Of a stretch of DNA of 64,000 nt, positions 54,497 to 64,000 are shown in pieces; the stretch's first letter is position 1, and each line of letters begins with the position of its first letter. The position numbers and the translations under genes were made by a program. This stretch comes from Candidatus Hebobacterum abditum (GTDB lineage: Bacteria; Armatimonadota; Hebobacteria; Hebobacterales; Hebobacteraceae): positions 97,987 to 161,986 of the forward strand of contig JALGXW010000001.1 in assembly GCA_029821875.1 (NCBI GenBank), written 5' to 3'. The notes beneath the pieces are model-generated. The model was not told the origin of the DNA, searched no databases, and saw nothing but the letters and a program-made list of their open reading frames with translations.

Positions 54497-56043
54497 TTGG
54501 CGTACTCGACGGCCCTCGTCTCTCGTATCACGGTGACCTTGATCTGCCCTGGATACTCAAGGTCCGACTTGTGGATCTTCTCGGCAACCTCCTTAGCAAG
54601 CGCGCTCGCCATGACGTCATCGATGGCCTCGGGCTTCACCAATATCCGGACTTCGCGGCCCGCCTGGATCGCGTAACATCTCTCGACGCCCTCGCACGCC
54701 TGAGCGATCTTCTCCAGGCGATCCAGACGCTTTATGTAGCCCTCCAGCGTTTCCCGCCGGGCTCCCGGCCGGGCCGCTGAGATGCTGTCGGCGGCGTAGA
54801 CCAGCACGGCTTCCACCGACTCGAACGCCTCGTCCTCGTGATGGGCGGCGATCGCATGGATCACCTCCGGACTCTCCCGGTATCGGCGGACGAGGTCAAC
54901 TCCGATCGAGGTGTGCGTGCCATCGACCTCGAAGTCCACCGCCTTGCCGACATCGTGGAGCAAGCCTGCCCTCCGCGCCACGGCCTCGTTCGCGCGAAGC
55001 TCGGCGGCCATGATGCCAGCGATGTTCGCCACCTCGATCGAGTGATCGAGGGCATTCTGCCCGATCGTCGTTCGGAACTTCATCTTGCCCAGCAGCCCTA
55101 CCAGCTCTGGGTGCAGCCCAGTGACCCCGGTCTCGAACGTGGCGCGGTCTCCTGCCTGCTGTATCCGCTCCTGCATGGCCTTCCCAGCCTTCTCAACCGC
55201 GTCCTCGATGCGACCGGGGTGGATGCGGCCGTCGCTTATCAAGCTCTCTAGAGCGATCCGCGCGGCCTCGCGACGGACGGGGTCGAAGGTGGAGATCACG
55301 ACGGCCTCCGGCGTGTCGTCGATGATCAGGTCGACTCCCGTCAACTGCTCAAAGGCTCGGATATTCCGGCCCTCTCTGCCGATGATCCGGCCCTTCATCT
55401 CGTCCGACGGCAAGGCGACGGCCGTCACCGTCATCTCAGAGACCTGATCGACAGCACATCGCTGGACGGCCAGCGAGATGATCTCCCGCGCCTTTCGGTC
55501 GGCCTCTCGCCGCGTCTCCTCCTCGATCTGTTCGATCAGCACGGCGGCGTCGTGGCGTGCTTCCTTCTCAGCTTCCTCGAGCACGACTCGCCGGGCCTCT
55601 TCGAGCGTGAGGTTCGCCACCCGCTCGACCTCCTCGCGCCACCGAGCGCGCTCCTGGTTCGCCATGTCTCGCAGCCGAGCGACGTCGCGTTCCTTCTGCT
55701 CGATTGCTCGTTCCCTCTTGTCGAGGGCGTCTGTACGTCGCTCCAGGCCTTCCTCCCGCTGAGTGAGCCGTCGCTCTGCTCTCTGGAGCTCATGACGGCG
55801 CTCGCGGTTCTCCTTCTCGATCTCCTTGCGCAGCCGGTGGGCCTCGTCCCTGGCCTCGAGCAAGGCTTCCTTTCGGCGCCCTTCTACCTCGCTGCGCGCC
55901 TTCTCGACCTCTCGCTCGGCCTCCTCCACTGCTCGCATCCGCCGCCAGTAGCGCGGCACGAGCAAGAAGTAATAGCCCGCCAGGAGCAGGGCTGCTCCCC
56001 CGGCGAGCATAACAAGCGGTAACCTCCACCATTCACCAGGCAA
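54493..56043 (-). CDS. rny: Ribonuclease Y
   Basis: 516 aa. N-terminal membrane helix (about 9-28), long charged coiled coil (about 35-200), KH domain ([19 protein letters not shown]) and HD domain ([42 protein letters not shown]). It starts endonucleolytic mRNA decay at the membrane. Start is TTG at 56043 with AGGGAG upstream. The 202-base gap to recX shows no clear promoter. Confidence 0.95.
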   Translation of the reverse strand: MPGEWWRLPLVMLAGGAALLLAGYYFLLVPRYWRRMRAVEEAEREVEKARSEVEGRRKEALLEARDEAHRLRKEIEKENRERRHELQRAERRLTQREEGLERRTDALDKRERAIEQKERDVARLRDMANQERARWREEVERVANLTLEEARRVVLEEAEKEARHDAAVLIEQIEEETRREADRKAREIISLAVQRCAVDQVSEMTVTAVALPSDEMKGRIIGREGRNIRAFEQLTGVDLIIDDTPEAVVISTFDPVRREAARIALESLISDGRIHPGRIEDAVEKAGKAMQERIQQAGDRATFETGVTGLHPELVGLLGKMKFRTTIGQNALDHSIEVANIAGIMAAELRANEAVARRAGLLHDVGKAVDFEVDGTHTSIGVDLVRRYRESPEVIHAIAAHHEDEAFESVEAVLVYAADSISAARPGARRETLEGYIKRLDRLEKIAQACEGVERCYAIQAGREVRILVKPEAIDDVMASALAKEVAEKIHKSDLEYPGQIKVTVIRETRAVEYAK

Positions 56044-56245
56044 TTGGAACTCACTCCCTTCATGTAATGCGGTCCGCGGCGGCGCGCGGCGCGGGCCTCG
56101 CCGAGGCCGGGCCGATGCGTGGGCGCCGGCCCTGCGCTGTTACGAACCGCGAGATGGTTCAGCGTGCAGGTTGCGCTGCTGTCCCTGCCCCGGCGCGGGC
56201 CCGCCGGAACGACCCCGGGCGCAGCGTATTGCAGCGCAAGGACTA

Positions 56246-56752
56246 TCAGGGCTCGTCTCCTTTCTGTCGTGCGACGGTCTCTACCACACTGTCCACCGTC
56301 TCAAACCCGAACCCCCGCGCGAGGAGATACCGTCGCAGGCGTGACATCTCTCTTGCGTCGGCCGTCCCAGCGCGGAGGCGTTTCCGCGCGAGATCGGCGG
56401 CCGCGCGCAGCTCTGTCTCCTCGTCGAGCTCCTCCTCCAGAACCTGCTCTGCAAGGTCACGAGCTATCCCCTTGCGTCCGAGCTCCCACCTGAGCTTGCG
56501 CCGGCCTGCTCCCCCGGCCGCCTTCCGGCTGGCGATCCACGAGCGAGCGAAGTCCTCGTCATCCACCAGCCCCGCCTCCTCCAAGCCGCCCAGGACCTCC
56601 TCTATCAGGCTGGCCTCGAAGCCGCCGGTCTGAAGACGCTCGCGCAGTTCGGCCTTCGAGCGCGGTCGCCGCGAGAGCAGCCGCAGGCACGTCTCGCGCG
56701 CATCCTGCTCGGGCGCCGCGTCGGGTGACTTGAGACCGTCACTGCTCTTCAT
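56246..56752 (-). CDS. recX: RecX regulatory protein
   Basis: 168 aa, three-helix repeats of Rec[35 protein letters not shown], and [17 protein letters not shown]. It modulates RecA filaments. The ATG at 56752 overlaps the recA end by 14 bases; a longer frame upstream lies over recA. Confidence 0.9.
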   Translation of the reverse strand: MKSSDGLKSPDAAPEQDARETCLRLLSRRPRSKAELRERLQTGGFEASLIEEVLGGLEEAGLVDDEDFARSWIASRKAAGGAGRRKLRWELGRKGIARDLAEQVLEEELDEETELRAAADLARKRLRAGTADAREMSRLRRYLLARGFGFETVDSVVETVARQKGDEP

Positions 56753-57776
56753 CGGGTTCCTCGTCTGGGGTCGCCGTATCGAGCCCGGCCCGTCGTCGGA
56801 TCTCCTGTTCGAGCTCCTCCGCGATATCGGGGTGCTCCTCCAGGAACGTGCGGGCGTTCTCCCGTCCCTGCCCGAGTCGCGTGTCGCCATAGCTGAAGAA
56901 CGCGCCCGACTTCGAGATGACGTCCAGCTCGGTGCCCTTGTCGATCAGACCGCCGGCGCGGGAGATCCCCTTACCGTAGATGATCTCGAATTCCGTCTGC
57001 CGGAAGGGAGGCGCGACGCTGTTCTTCATGACCTTCGCTCTCGATCGCCCCCCGATGATCTCGTTGCCGCGCTTGAGGGACTCCACCCGCCGTATCTCTA
57101 TTCTGACCGACGACCAGAACTTCAGCGCCCTCCCGCCCGGTGTGACCTCCGGGTTCCCGAACATGACTCCGACCTTCTCCCGGATCTGGTTGAGAAACAC
57201 GCCAGCCGTGTTGGACTGGCGGATGGAGTGGGCGACTTTGCGGAGAGCCTTCGACATCAACCTCGCCTGCAGCCCGACATGGGAGTCCCCCATCTCCCCC
57301 TCAAGCTCGGCCCGGGGCACCAGCGCGGCGACCGAATCGACCACGAAGATGTCAAGGCCGCCGCTGCGGACCAGAATGTCGGCGATGTCCAGCGCCTGCT
57401 CTCCGGTCTGCGGCTGCGAAATAAGAAGAGAGTCGAGATCGACTCCGACGGCTTGCGCGTAGGTGGGATCCATCCGCTGTTCGGCATCGATGTAGGCGGC
57501 GGTGCCCCCCGCACGCTGCGCCTGCGCGATGAGGTGATAGGCCAGCGTGGTCTTCCCGGAGCCCTCGTTGCCGTAGATCTCCGTGATCAACCCCCTGGGG
57601 ACTCCGCCGACGCCCAGCGCGATGTCGATAGCGAGTGCGCCGGTCGAAATGACATCCACCGCAAGGCGCTTCGAGCCTCCCAGCCGCATGATCGAGCCCT
57701 TGCCATGTTGGCGCTCGATCTGTGTCATAGCAAGGTCAAGCGCATGAGCCCTGTCGTCCGTCTTCTTCTCGCTCAT
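56739..57776 (-). CDS. recA: Recombinase RecA
   Basis: 345 aa. Core segments are conserved: [40 protein letters not shown] and [16 protein letters not shown] [12 protein letters not shown]. The Walker A is GNEGSGKT (69-76) rather than the near-universal GPESSGKT, and the DAEHALD block reads DAEQRMD (97-103). These changes are unusual but the lysine and both hydroxyls remain. It drives homologous recombination and SOS induction. ATGA overlap with thpR. Confidence 0.95.
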   Translation of the reverse strand: MSEKKTDDRAHALDLAMTQIERQHGKGSIMRLGGSKRLAVDVISTGALAIDIALGVGGVPRGLITEIYGNEGSGKTTLAYHLIAQAQRAGGTAAYIDAEQRMDPTYAQAVGVDLDSLLISQPQTGEQALDIADILVRSGGLDIFVVDSVAALVPRAELEGEMGDSHVGLQARLMSKALRKVAHSIRQSNTAGVFLNQIREKVGVMFGNPEVTPGGRALKFWSSVRIEIRRVESLKRGNEIIGGRSRAKVMKNSVAPPFRQTEFEIIYGKGISRAGGLIDKGTELDVISKSGAFFSYGDTRLGQGRENARTFLEEHPDIAEELEQEIRRRAGLDTATPDEEPDEEQ

Positions 57777-58357
57777 TCCCCTTCTCCGTGGTCCAGCAAG
57801 TGCTCTTCGAGGACGTCGTAGAGGGCCCCTCTGGGCGTCAACGTGCTCTTCATAAGCAGCACGCGGTCAACATCGGCCTCGCCCATGTCCACCTCTGTCA
57901 TTTCCTGAACGGCCGCGGCCAAGTCCGAGTTTCTCTCCGGTCGCCGCGCCCGGCCCAGCGTCAGGTGAGCCCTGAAGGGCCGGCGCTCTCGATCGAAGCC
58001 ATGGGCCGAGCAGGCCTCCTCTACCTTCGCGGCCAGCTCGCGCAGTTCCGCCGCGCCCGCCTCGATCCCGGCCCAGGCCACCCGCGGGCTCCGCGGGTTC
58101 GGGAACACGCCAAGCCCGCGGAACTGCATCTTGAACCGCTGGGCGCCGCGGAGGGCGCCCGAGACAGATGCCCAGAGGTCCGGGATCGCGCTGCTCTCAG
58201 CGTTTCCCAGGAACTTGAGTGTCAGATGGAAGCTCTCCGGATCGACCCACTTCCAGTTGCCTTTGGCGGCGCGCAGTCGTGCCTGGGCCTCGCGCAGGCC
58301 CTGCGCTCGGCCCAATGGCACTTTCACCGCGACGAAGCAGCGCAGCGATTCGCTCAC
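57773..58357 (-). CDS. thpR: RNA 2',3'-cyclic phosphodiesterase
   Basis: 194 aa, 2H phosphoesterase family. Both HxTx motifs are present: HLTLKFLG (His44) and HLTLGR (His131). Members open 2',3'-cyclic phosphates at RNA ends. It overlaps cinA and recA by four bases each; the cinA-thpR-recA order is frequent. Confidence 0.92.
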   Translation of the reverse strand: MSESLRCFVAVKVPLGRAQGLREAQARLRAAKGNWKWVDPESFHLTLKFLGNAESSAIPDLWASVSGALRGAQRFKMQFRGLGVFPNPRSPRVAWAGIEAGAAELRELAAKVEEACSAHGFDRERRPFRAHLTLGRARRPERNSDLAAAVQEMTEVDMGEADVDRVLLMKSTLTPRGALYDVLEEHLLDHGEGE

Positions 58358-59622
58358 CCTGGCACCTCCGCTGGCTGCCGTGCGCGCAGTGCTCGGTACA
58401 GGTGGTACAGCGCCAGTTGGGCGGCGCGCTTTTTTATCATGGGCCGGCTGCCGCGCAGCCGCAGTTCCTCAGTCACCGTCTCGGAACCATTGGCGCGGCC
58501 AAGGTACACCAGACCGACCGGCTTCGTCGGCGTGCCGCCGCCCGGCCCGGCAATGCCGGTGACCGACAGACCGATGTCAGCGCCCACGGCCCCCCTGACA
58601 CCCTCTGCCATGGCGGCCGCGGTCGGCGCGCTCACCGCACCATGCTCCCTCAGAGTGTCCAGGGGCACATCGAGGAGGCGCACTTTGCTCTCGTTGCTGT
58701 AGGCGACTACAGACGACAAGAAGTAGTCAGAGCTGCCCGGAACGTTCGTGATACGATGGCCGATCAGGCCGCCGGTGCAGGACTCTGCAACGGCCAGTGT
58801 CAGGTCGGCGGCCTCGAGCATACGGCCGACAACGAGCTCGAGGCCCTCCTCGTCGGCGCCATACACATGTTCGGCCAGGCGCCGTCTTATCTCGGCTTCC
58901 ACGGGCGAGATGAGCCGTTCCGCGGCTGCGCGGTCCGGGGCGCGCGCGGTCAGGCGGAGGAATACCTCGTGAATCTTGGCGAGCGGCGCAATGGTGGGGT
59001 TCGTCTGCTGGCCGATGAGGTCCGATATCTCGGCCTCGGCCTGGGACTCGCCCATGCCGGCGATCCGCAGCACGCGAGAGAGGATCACGCCGGAGCCGCC
59101 GGCCCCAACACGCTCGCACAGGTATGGGAAGACAGTCTCCTCGGCCATGGCCCGCATCTCTGTGGGGACGCCGGGGAGGGCGATGACTGTCTTGGTGTCG
59201 TCGGAGGCGATGAAGCCGGGGGCCGTGCCGACAGGGTTCGGGACCACCTGCGCCCCGCCGGGCACTCGGGCCTGCTTCAGAAGGCTATCCAGCAGCTTGA
59301 TCCCGCGGAAGCGGGCGAACGATCGGATTCTCTCGGTGGTGGCCTCGTCCTCGACGAGGCCGACCCCCATTACGTCTGCAACAGCCGCCGCCGTGATATC
59401 GTCTTCCGTGGGCCCCAGTCCCCCGGTGGCGAGCACGACATCGGATCGCCCCAGGCTGATGCGCAGCGCGGCAGCAAGCCGTTCGGCGTTGTCACCGACC
59501 GTCGTCTTATGATAGACGCTGATACCAAGCTCAGACAGCTTTCCGGCCAAGTAAGCCGCATTTGTATCTACAATCTGCCCAAGTAGGAGCTCGGTTCCAA
59601 CCGAGACCAGCTCTACTTGCAT
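58354..59622 (-). CDS. cinA: CinA competence/damage-inducible protein
   Basis: 422 aa. The N-terminal MoaB-like domain (MQVELVSVGTELLLGQIVDT) is linked to the C-terminal nicotinamide nucleotide amidase domain (AESCTGGLIGHRITNVPGSS). The ATG at 59622 has GGAGGAG directly upstream; an earlier in-frame ATG has none. It recycles NMN and is often co-induced with recA. First gene of the operon. Confidence 0.94.
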   Translation of the reverse strand: MQVELVSVGTELLLGQIVDTNAAYLAGKLSELGISVYHKTTVGDNAERLAAALRISLGRSDVVLATGGLGPTEDDITAAAVADVMGVGLVEDEATTERIRSFARFRGIKLLDSLLKQARVPGGAQVVPNPVGTAPGFIASDDTKTVIALPGVPTEMRAMAEETVFPYLCERVGAGGSGVILSRVLRIAGMGESQAEAEISDLIGQQTNPTIAPLAKIHEVFLRLTARAPDRAAAERLISPVEAEIRRRLAEHVYGADEEGLELVVGRMLEAADLTLAVAESCTGGLIGHRITNVPGSSDYFLSSVVAYSNESKVRLLDVPLDTLREHGAVSAPTAAAMAEGVRGAVGADIGLSVTGIAGPGGGTPTKPVGLVYLGRANGSETVTEELRLRGSRPMIKKRAAQLALYHLYRALRARQPAEVPG

Positions 59623-59681
59623 CTGCTCCTCCGGTGTTGCTTGAGACCGGACGGAGCCCACGTTTCCACTGCTTGTGCGAG

Positions 59682-59710
59682 ATTATACACATTTCCTTAG
59701 CGCGGCGCAA
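59682..59710 (-). promoter_or_regulatory. Promoter of the cinA-thpR-recA-recX operon
   Basis: On the minus strand TTGCGC (59705-59710), 17 bases, TATAAT (59682-59687), with TG just upstream of the -10. No LexA box was recognised in the 274-base gap to the kinase gene. Confidence 0.7.
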
Positions 59711-59896
59711 GCGGCTGCAGTGGGCAGCAGACAGGGCGTAAGGCAGACGGTGGTTCGCTAGCTGATGCCGGAGACGCTGCGGGACTGCTGACCGCCGGGT
59801 CGAGCAGGCACTTGCCACATGACGGCGAATCCGCGCTCCAGGGCGATCTCGCTGGGTTTCGCGCTGTGACGCCTGGGTCTCTTCGGGGTCCTGCTG

Positions 59897-62113
59897 ATGG
59901 CCACACGCAAGATCGCCGGCTATACGATCACCCGAGAGCACGCCCGAGGGGGTATGGGCACCGTCTACCAGGCGCTCTCGCCAGAGGGCGCGATGGTGGC
60001 CATCAAGACCGTGCTCTGGCCCGAGAGCGTCGATCCCCGCACCCGGTGGGAGGCCATCGAGCGCTTCCAGCGGGAGGCGCGGGCGGCCAGTTCCCTCTCC
60101 CATCCCAACATCTGCCAGGTGCTGGACTTCGGGGCCGATGAGGACAGCCTCTACATCGTCATGGAGTTCCTGGAGGGCAACACCGTCCGCCAACTCATCG
60201 GCGATGCCGGGGCCATCAAAGTGGACCGGGCGGTGGAGATTGTGTCCAGTGTGGGAGAGGCACTCGCCCACGCGCACGACCAGGGCATCATCCACCGAGA
60301 CGTCAAGCCAGAGAACATCATGATCCTGCGCGGTGGGCAGGCGAAGCTGACGGACTTCGGGCTGGCTTCGGTGGCCAGTCAGCAGACCATGACGATGCCT
60401 GGAACCACGATGGGGACGATGTCCTACATGTCTCCGGAGCAGGTGCGGGGAGAGAAGGTGGATGCGCGGTCGGACATCTTCTCCCTTGGGGCCACCTTCT
60501 ATGAGATGCTGACGGGGGTGCGTGCCTTCCAGGCCGAGGAGCCGGCTGGGGTGGTGAACCAGATCCTGAACACGGATCCGCCGCCGATTGCGGGTGTGCC
60601 GGCCAACATATCGGAGGCGGTCGCGAAGTGTCTGCACAAGGCCCCCGGAGAGCGCTACCAGAGCACGCGAGAGATGCTCGCGGCCCTGAAGACCAGGGCG
60701 ACAGATGTTGCGCCCAGCGCGATCGCTGCGGTGCCGACACCAAGGCCGGAGGCAGCTCGCGGTCGCCGTGGGCTTCGGCGTGTGCTGAGGCGCTGGCGCG
60801 TGGTGGCAGCGGTCGTTGCGGTGCTGGCCATTGGCGGGCTGGTGCTGCTGAGGCCTTGGACTCGACTCGGCGGCGAACCGGCGACCACTGAGGTGACTGA
60901 AGAGGCGCCCGCGAGGCCAAAGCCCCCACCTCCGCTCAACACGCCGCAGGCGGAGGAGGCCGATGTGGGCCTCCGCGCCAACTTCCACTTCCCCGAAGAC
61001 AAGGAGTTCACAGAGGGCCGCGAATGGTTCGAATGGTTCGTAGTCGGGCCCAGTGAGACTGGTGTGACAGCTGTGGAAGGCGACGCGCTCGTTCTCGAGG
61101 GCGCCCCCCCACGGGAGGCCGGCTACGGACTGTGGACTGACTTCCTCGGGGCGAGTCTGGTCTCTGAGTTCGTCATGGAGGCCCGCATCACCAAGCTCGA
61201 AGGGCCAGACGACTGGCCATTCGGGTTCGCCTTCCATGCGGGGCACGTCGATGCCTACATGTTCATGTTGTGCGCCAATGGAGATGTCACCATCGCGAAG
61301 ATGGCCCGTGGGGAGCTCAGCTGGCCCGCGTGGGTCCGGGGAGCCCCCGAGGTCAATCAGGGGAGTGATGCTGAGAACAGGCTGAAGGTCGTGAGAAGGC
61401 ACGGCCGCCTCCACGTGTTCGTCAACGACCAGCGCGTGCTTACCACAGACGACTTCGAGCTGGGCGCCATGACGCTGGCCCTAGTCACACGCTCGGGAGC
61501 CCGGGTTGCTTTCTCGGACATACGCGTGGAGGGGATCAGCGTGCGCAAGCTGCTCTACGAAGTCGACACGCACATGAAGAGGGCGGAGATGCGGGAGGCC
61601 AGGGAGAAGCTGGTCTACCTGAGCCCGTATGCGCCTAACGCCGCCGTGGAAAACCGGATGAAGCGAGCGCAGGCATCCTTCGACCGAAGAGCGACGGTGC
61701 TGGTGGTAATCCCCTCCAAAACGGGCCGCGGATCCTATGACACCGGTCTTGCCGAGCGACTGGTGGCGAAGATCGAGGAGAAGGGAGCAGGGCGCGAGTT
61801 CCACTTCGCAGCCTATGTCACCGATGCCGAGGTGATCGCTGATGAGACCTACCGAGAGTTCCCCCTGATCACGCTCGAGCCCCCCGACTGGAACAAGTGG
61901 GCCGACGAACTCAAGAAGAGTCGGCTTCCTCGCGACGACGTCTTCAGCAGTGACGAGATATCGATTCACCACGACATAGGGGGCGGCGACCGGCGCGTCG
62001 CCTTGTGGGGGAGCTACGGGGATGGTGGGACGAGGACCGCGGAGGCAGTCGACAAGTTCATCTCGTCCGGATTGCTCGACGAGTACCTGGAGAAAATCTG
62101 GGAGGAGGAGTGA
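59897..62113 (+). CDS. Receptor-like Ser/Thr protein kinase with lectin-like outer domain
   Basis: 738 aa. Kinase domain (about 9-270): glycine loop HARGGMGTVYQA, Lys37, HRDVKPEN (133-140), DFG (153-155), and activation loop TMTMPGTTMGTMSYMSPEQ. A membrane helix lies near 300-316. The outer part (about 350-560) looks like a concanavalin/LamG-like beta-sandwich (FVMEARITKLEGPDDW, RLKVVRRHGRLHVFVNDQ). The final 160 residues are unassigned. The glycine loop has ARGGMG in place of the usual GxGGMG. The ligand is unknown. ATG at 59897; no good ribosome site seen. Confidence 0.85.
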   Translation: MATRKIAGYTITREHARGGMGTVYQALSPEGAMVAIKTVLWPESVDPRTRWEAIERFQREARAASSLSHPNICQVLDFGADEDSLYIVMEFLEGNTVRQLIGDAGAIKVDRAVEIVSSVGEALAHAHDQGIIHRDVKPENIMILRGGQAKLTDFGLASVASQQTMTMPGTTMGTMSYMSPEQVRGEKVDARSDIFSLGATFYEMLTGVRAFQAEEPAGVVNQILNTDPPPIAGVPANISEAVAKCLHKAPGERYQSTREMLAALKTRATDVAPSAIAAVPTPRPEAARGRRGLRRVLRRWRVVAAVVAVLAIGGLVLLRPWTRLGGEPATTEVTEEAPARPKPPPPLNTPQAEEADVGLRANFHFPEDKEFTEGREWFEWFVVGPSETGVTAVEGDALVLEGAPPREAGYGLWTDFLGASLVSEFVMEARITKLEGPDDWPFGFAFHAGHVDAYMFMLCANGDVTIAKMARGELSWPAWVRGAPEVNQGSDAENRLKVVRRHGRLHVFVNDQRVLTTDDFELGAMTLALVTRSGARVAFSDIRVEGISVRKLLYEVDTHMKRAEMREAREKLVYLSPYAPNAAVENRMKRAQASFDRRATVLVVIPSKTGRGSYDTGLAERLVAKIEEKGAGREFHFAAYVTDAEVIADETYREFPLITLEPPDWNKWADELKKSRLPRDDVFSSDEISIHHDIGGGDRRVALWGSYGDGGTRTAEAVDKFISSGLLDEYLEKIWEEE

Positions 62114-62211
62114 CGGCAGGCGCGGCCGTCGCGCTGTGCCGGCTACAGCCAGCGCGTGCACCCCGCATGCACTGACAGCCCACGATCCGAGGCGGCGCCG
62201 GTGTGACGCGG

Positions 62212-62240
62212 TTTACCTCTCCTCGTGCCTCTGCTATACT
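62212..62240 (+). promoter_or_regulatory. Promoter of the ThuA-like gene
   Basis: TTTACC (62212-62217), 17 bases, TATACT (62235-62240). The leader is about 30 bases. Confidence 0.65.
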
Positions 62241-62274
62241 CCCCGCCAGATTCTATCTCTGAGGAGTGGTTTCG

Positions 62275-62919
62275 ATGAAGAAGGCGTTGATGGTGTGGGG
62301 CGGGTGGGACGGCCACGAGCCGAAGCAGTGTGTGGACATCTTGGCACCCCATTTGGAGGCGAACGGCTTCGAGGTCCGCATCTCCGACACGCTCGACGTC
62401 TACCTCGAGAAGGACTACATGCAGTCGCTGAGCCTGATCGTGCCGGTGTGGACGATGGGGACGATCACGGGCGAGCAGGAGAGAGGGCTGCTGGAGACCG
62501 TGGCGAGTGGGGTCGGCATTGCCGGCTGGCACGGAGGGATAGGCGACTCGTTCCGCAACAACGTGGACTACCAGTTCATGGTCGGCGGGCAGTGGGTGGT
62601 CCATCCTGGCGGTGTGATCGACTACGAGGTGAACATCATCAACCACGAGGATCCGATCACGAAGGGGCTGTCGGACTTCAAGATGCACTCGGAGCAGTAC
62701 TACATGCATGTCGATCCCTCGAACGAGGTGCTGGCGACGACCACATTCAGAGGCGATGTGTATCCATGGATCGAGGGAGTCGTCATGCCGGCCGTGTGGA
62801 AGCGGCGCTACGGCGAGGCGCGTGTGTTCTACGCCTCTGTCGGACACGTGGCGGCCGACTTCGGCGTGCCTGAGGTGAAGGAGATCGTCCAGCGCGGCAT
62901 GCTCTGGGCGGCGCGCTAG
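62275..62919 (+). CDS. ThuA-like (trehalose utilisation) domain protein
   Basis: 214 aa. Class I glutamine-amidotransferase-like fold without obvious catalytic Cys: [58 protein letters not shown]. ThuA proteins occur in sugar catabolic operons; their reaction is poorly defined. GAGGAG lies 8 bases before the ATG; a GTG nine bases earlier is an alternative. An Idh/MocA gene follows after 33 bases. Confidence 0.87.
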   Translation: MKKALMVWGGWDGHEPKQCVDILAPHLEANGFEVRISDTLDVYLEKDYMQSLSLIVPVWTMGTITGEQERGLLETVASGVGIAGWHGGIGDSFRNNVDYQFMVGGQWVVHPGGVIDYEVNIINHEDPITKGLSDFKMHSEQYYMHVDPSNEVLATTTFRGDVYPWIEGVVMPAVWKRRYGEARVFYASVGHVAADFGVPEVKEIVQRGMLWAAR

Positions 62920-62952
62920 CAAAGCTCGAACGGAAGGGAGTAGGAAGCAGAT

Positions 62953-64000
62953 ATGGCGATGGAGCCTGTGAAGCTGGGCATTATCGGGTGTGGGAACATC
63001 AGCGGGATCTACTGCCAGAACGCACAGAAACTGGAGGCGCTCGACCTGGTCGCTTGCTCCGATCTCATCATGGAGCGGGCGGAGGCGAAGGCGCAGGAGT
63101 TCAACATCCCCAAGGCATGTACGCCGGAGGAGCTTCTGGCCGATCCCGAGGTTGAGATCGTCCTCAACTTGACGGTGCCCAAGGCCCATGCCGAGGTGGC
63201 GCTGGCCGCCATCGAGGCGGGCAAGAGCGTGTACAATGAGAAGCCACTGGCGGTCAGCAGGGACGACGCCCGCAAAGTCATCGACGCGGCCCGGGAGAAC
63301 GGCGTGCTTGTAGGCTGCGCGCCCGACACGTTCATGGGGGCAGGCATCCAGACGTGTCGCAAGCTCATCGATGACGGCTGGATTGGCAAGCCCATTGGTG
63401 CGACGGCCTTCTTCACCTGCCGCGGGCACGAGATCTGGCACCCCGATCCCGAGTTCTACTATGAGGTCGGCGGCGGCCCGATGCTCGACATGGGCCCATA
63501 CTACACCACCGCGCTCATCGCGCTCATGGGTCCTGTGCGCCGCGTGACGGGATCGACGGGCGCGAGCTTCCCGCAGCGCACGATCACGAGCCAGCCGAAG
63601 TACGGGAAGGTGATCGACGTCGAGGTGGCAACTCACGCCGTTGCCTTGCTCGACTTCGCCGAAGGCGGCATCGGCGTGTTCATGGCCACCTTCGATGTGT
63701 GGGCGGCCGAGCTTCCACGGATTGAGGTCTACGGCACCCTCGGGACGCTGAGCGTGCCGGACCCGAACGGGTTCGGGGGTCCCGTTCGCGTCTGGCTGAA
63801 CGGCGAATGGAAAGAGGTCCCCCTCACTCACGGCTACGCGGAGAACGGCCGCGGGCTTGGCGTGGCGGATCTGGCCTGCGCCCTCCGGTCCGGGCGGCCG
63901 CACCGCGCAAGCGGGGACATGGCATTCCACGTTCTGGACGTCATGGAGGCGGCGGAGGACGCCTCTCGCACAGGCCGTCACATAGAGCCCGAGAGCACCT
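62953..64000 (+). CDS. Gfo/Idh/MocA family oxidoreductase, partial
   Basis: 349 codons before the right edge, near full length. NAD(P)-binding [13 protein letters not shown], the EKPLAV motif (YNEKPLAVS, near residue 98) and the substrate domain [19 protein letters not shown]. These enzymes oxidise or reduce sugars and inositols. Together with the ThuA-like protein this suggests a sugar-oxidation pair as in Rhizobium thuAB. The end lies outside the window. Confidence 0.88.
   Translation, partial: MAMEPVKLGIIGCGNISGIYCQNAQKLEALDLVACSDLIMERAEAKAQEFNIPKACTPEELLADPEVEIVLNLTVPKAHAEVALAAIEAGKSVYNEKPLAVSRDDARKVIDAARENGVLVGCAPDTFMGAGIQTCRKLIDDGWIGKPIGATAFFTCRGHEIWHPDPEFYYEVGGGPMLDMGPYYTTALIALMGPVRRVTGSTGASFPQRTITSQPKYGKVIDVEVATHAVALLDFAEGGIGVFMATFDVWAAELPRIEVYGTLGTLSVPDPNGFGGPVRVWLNGEWKEVPLTHGYAENGRGLGVADLACALRSGRPHRASGDMAFHVLDVMEAAEDASRTGRHIEPEST

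Noticed and set aside
62143..63981. Long minus-strand open frame of 612 codons
   Set aside because: It is antisense to the ThuA-like and Gfo/Idh/MocA genes, is rich in His, Arg and Pro, has no recognisable motif, and reflects GC-rich third positions.

Overview
The window is a GC-rich, gene-dense bacterial chromosome segment with no IS element, CRISPR array, rRNA or tRNA that I could find. It encodes about 57 proteins. Many genes start with GTG or TTG, many overlap by 4 bases (ATGA or GTGA), and several promoters match the sigma-70 consensus with 17-18 bp spacers. RNase Y, a SpoVS protein, an RsbV/RsbW/SigB-type module, an archaeal-type split glutamate synthase, a (Re)-citrate-synthase-like enzyme and many secreted or sugar-related enzymes (NAGPA, CehA/McbA-type PHP, ThuA, Gfo/Idh/MocA, HpaI) suggest an uncultivated, terrabacteria-like lineage. 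Armatimonadota or a neighbouring phylum is my guess, held with low confidence.

Layout. 1-1320 (-) is the start of a GlmL/MutL-like ASKHA protein that runs off the left edge. 1609-5006 holds a zinc-ribbon/GIDE membrane protein, a DRE-TIM citrate/isopropylmalate synthase and a lipoprotein. 5301-10194 (-) is an operon with its own promoter: an HdrB-HdrC fusion followed by the three glutamate synthase pieces gltB1, gltB2 and gltB3. 10504-19674 is accessory: an exported ankyrin protein, a secreted phosphodiester-glycosidase protein, a CBM9-like protein, a secreted PHP hydrolase, NAD synthetase, an HpaI-type aldolase and a TIM-barrel epimerase.

19760-24273 holds rarA, mnmA, a DUF948-like protein and an RsbV-RsbW-sigma partner-switch module. 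24358-36891 runs from an AI-2E-type transporter through alaS, a phosphatase-like membrane protein, ruvX, mltG, a PASTA protein, a hydantoinase-like protein and an unknown 103-aa protein to proS. 36904-40368 is an MgtC-like protein and a three-gene ABC exporter. 40626-53193 is the information-processing block nusA-ylxR-infB-ylxP-rbfA-nrnA-truB-ribF-rpsO-pnp-M16 peptidase-dapB. A two-way terminator separates it from the oppositely oriented cinA-thpR-recA-recX-rny-ymdB-spoVS block (59622 down to 53333). The right end carries a receptor-like Ser/Thr kinase, a ThuA-like protein and a truncated Gfo/Idh/MocA oxidoreductase.

How it fits together. Most of the window is housekeeping. The least ordinary parts are the HdrBC-glutamate synthase operon, a nusA operon that lacks rimP but keeps a perfect leader hairpin, the 36-bp repeat array in the nusA tail, the kinase with a lectin-like sensor, a RecA with an altered Walker A, and the secreted NAGPA/CBM9/PHP trio. 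I saw no clear defence system or mobile island.
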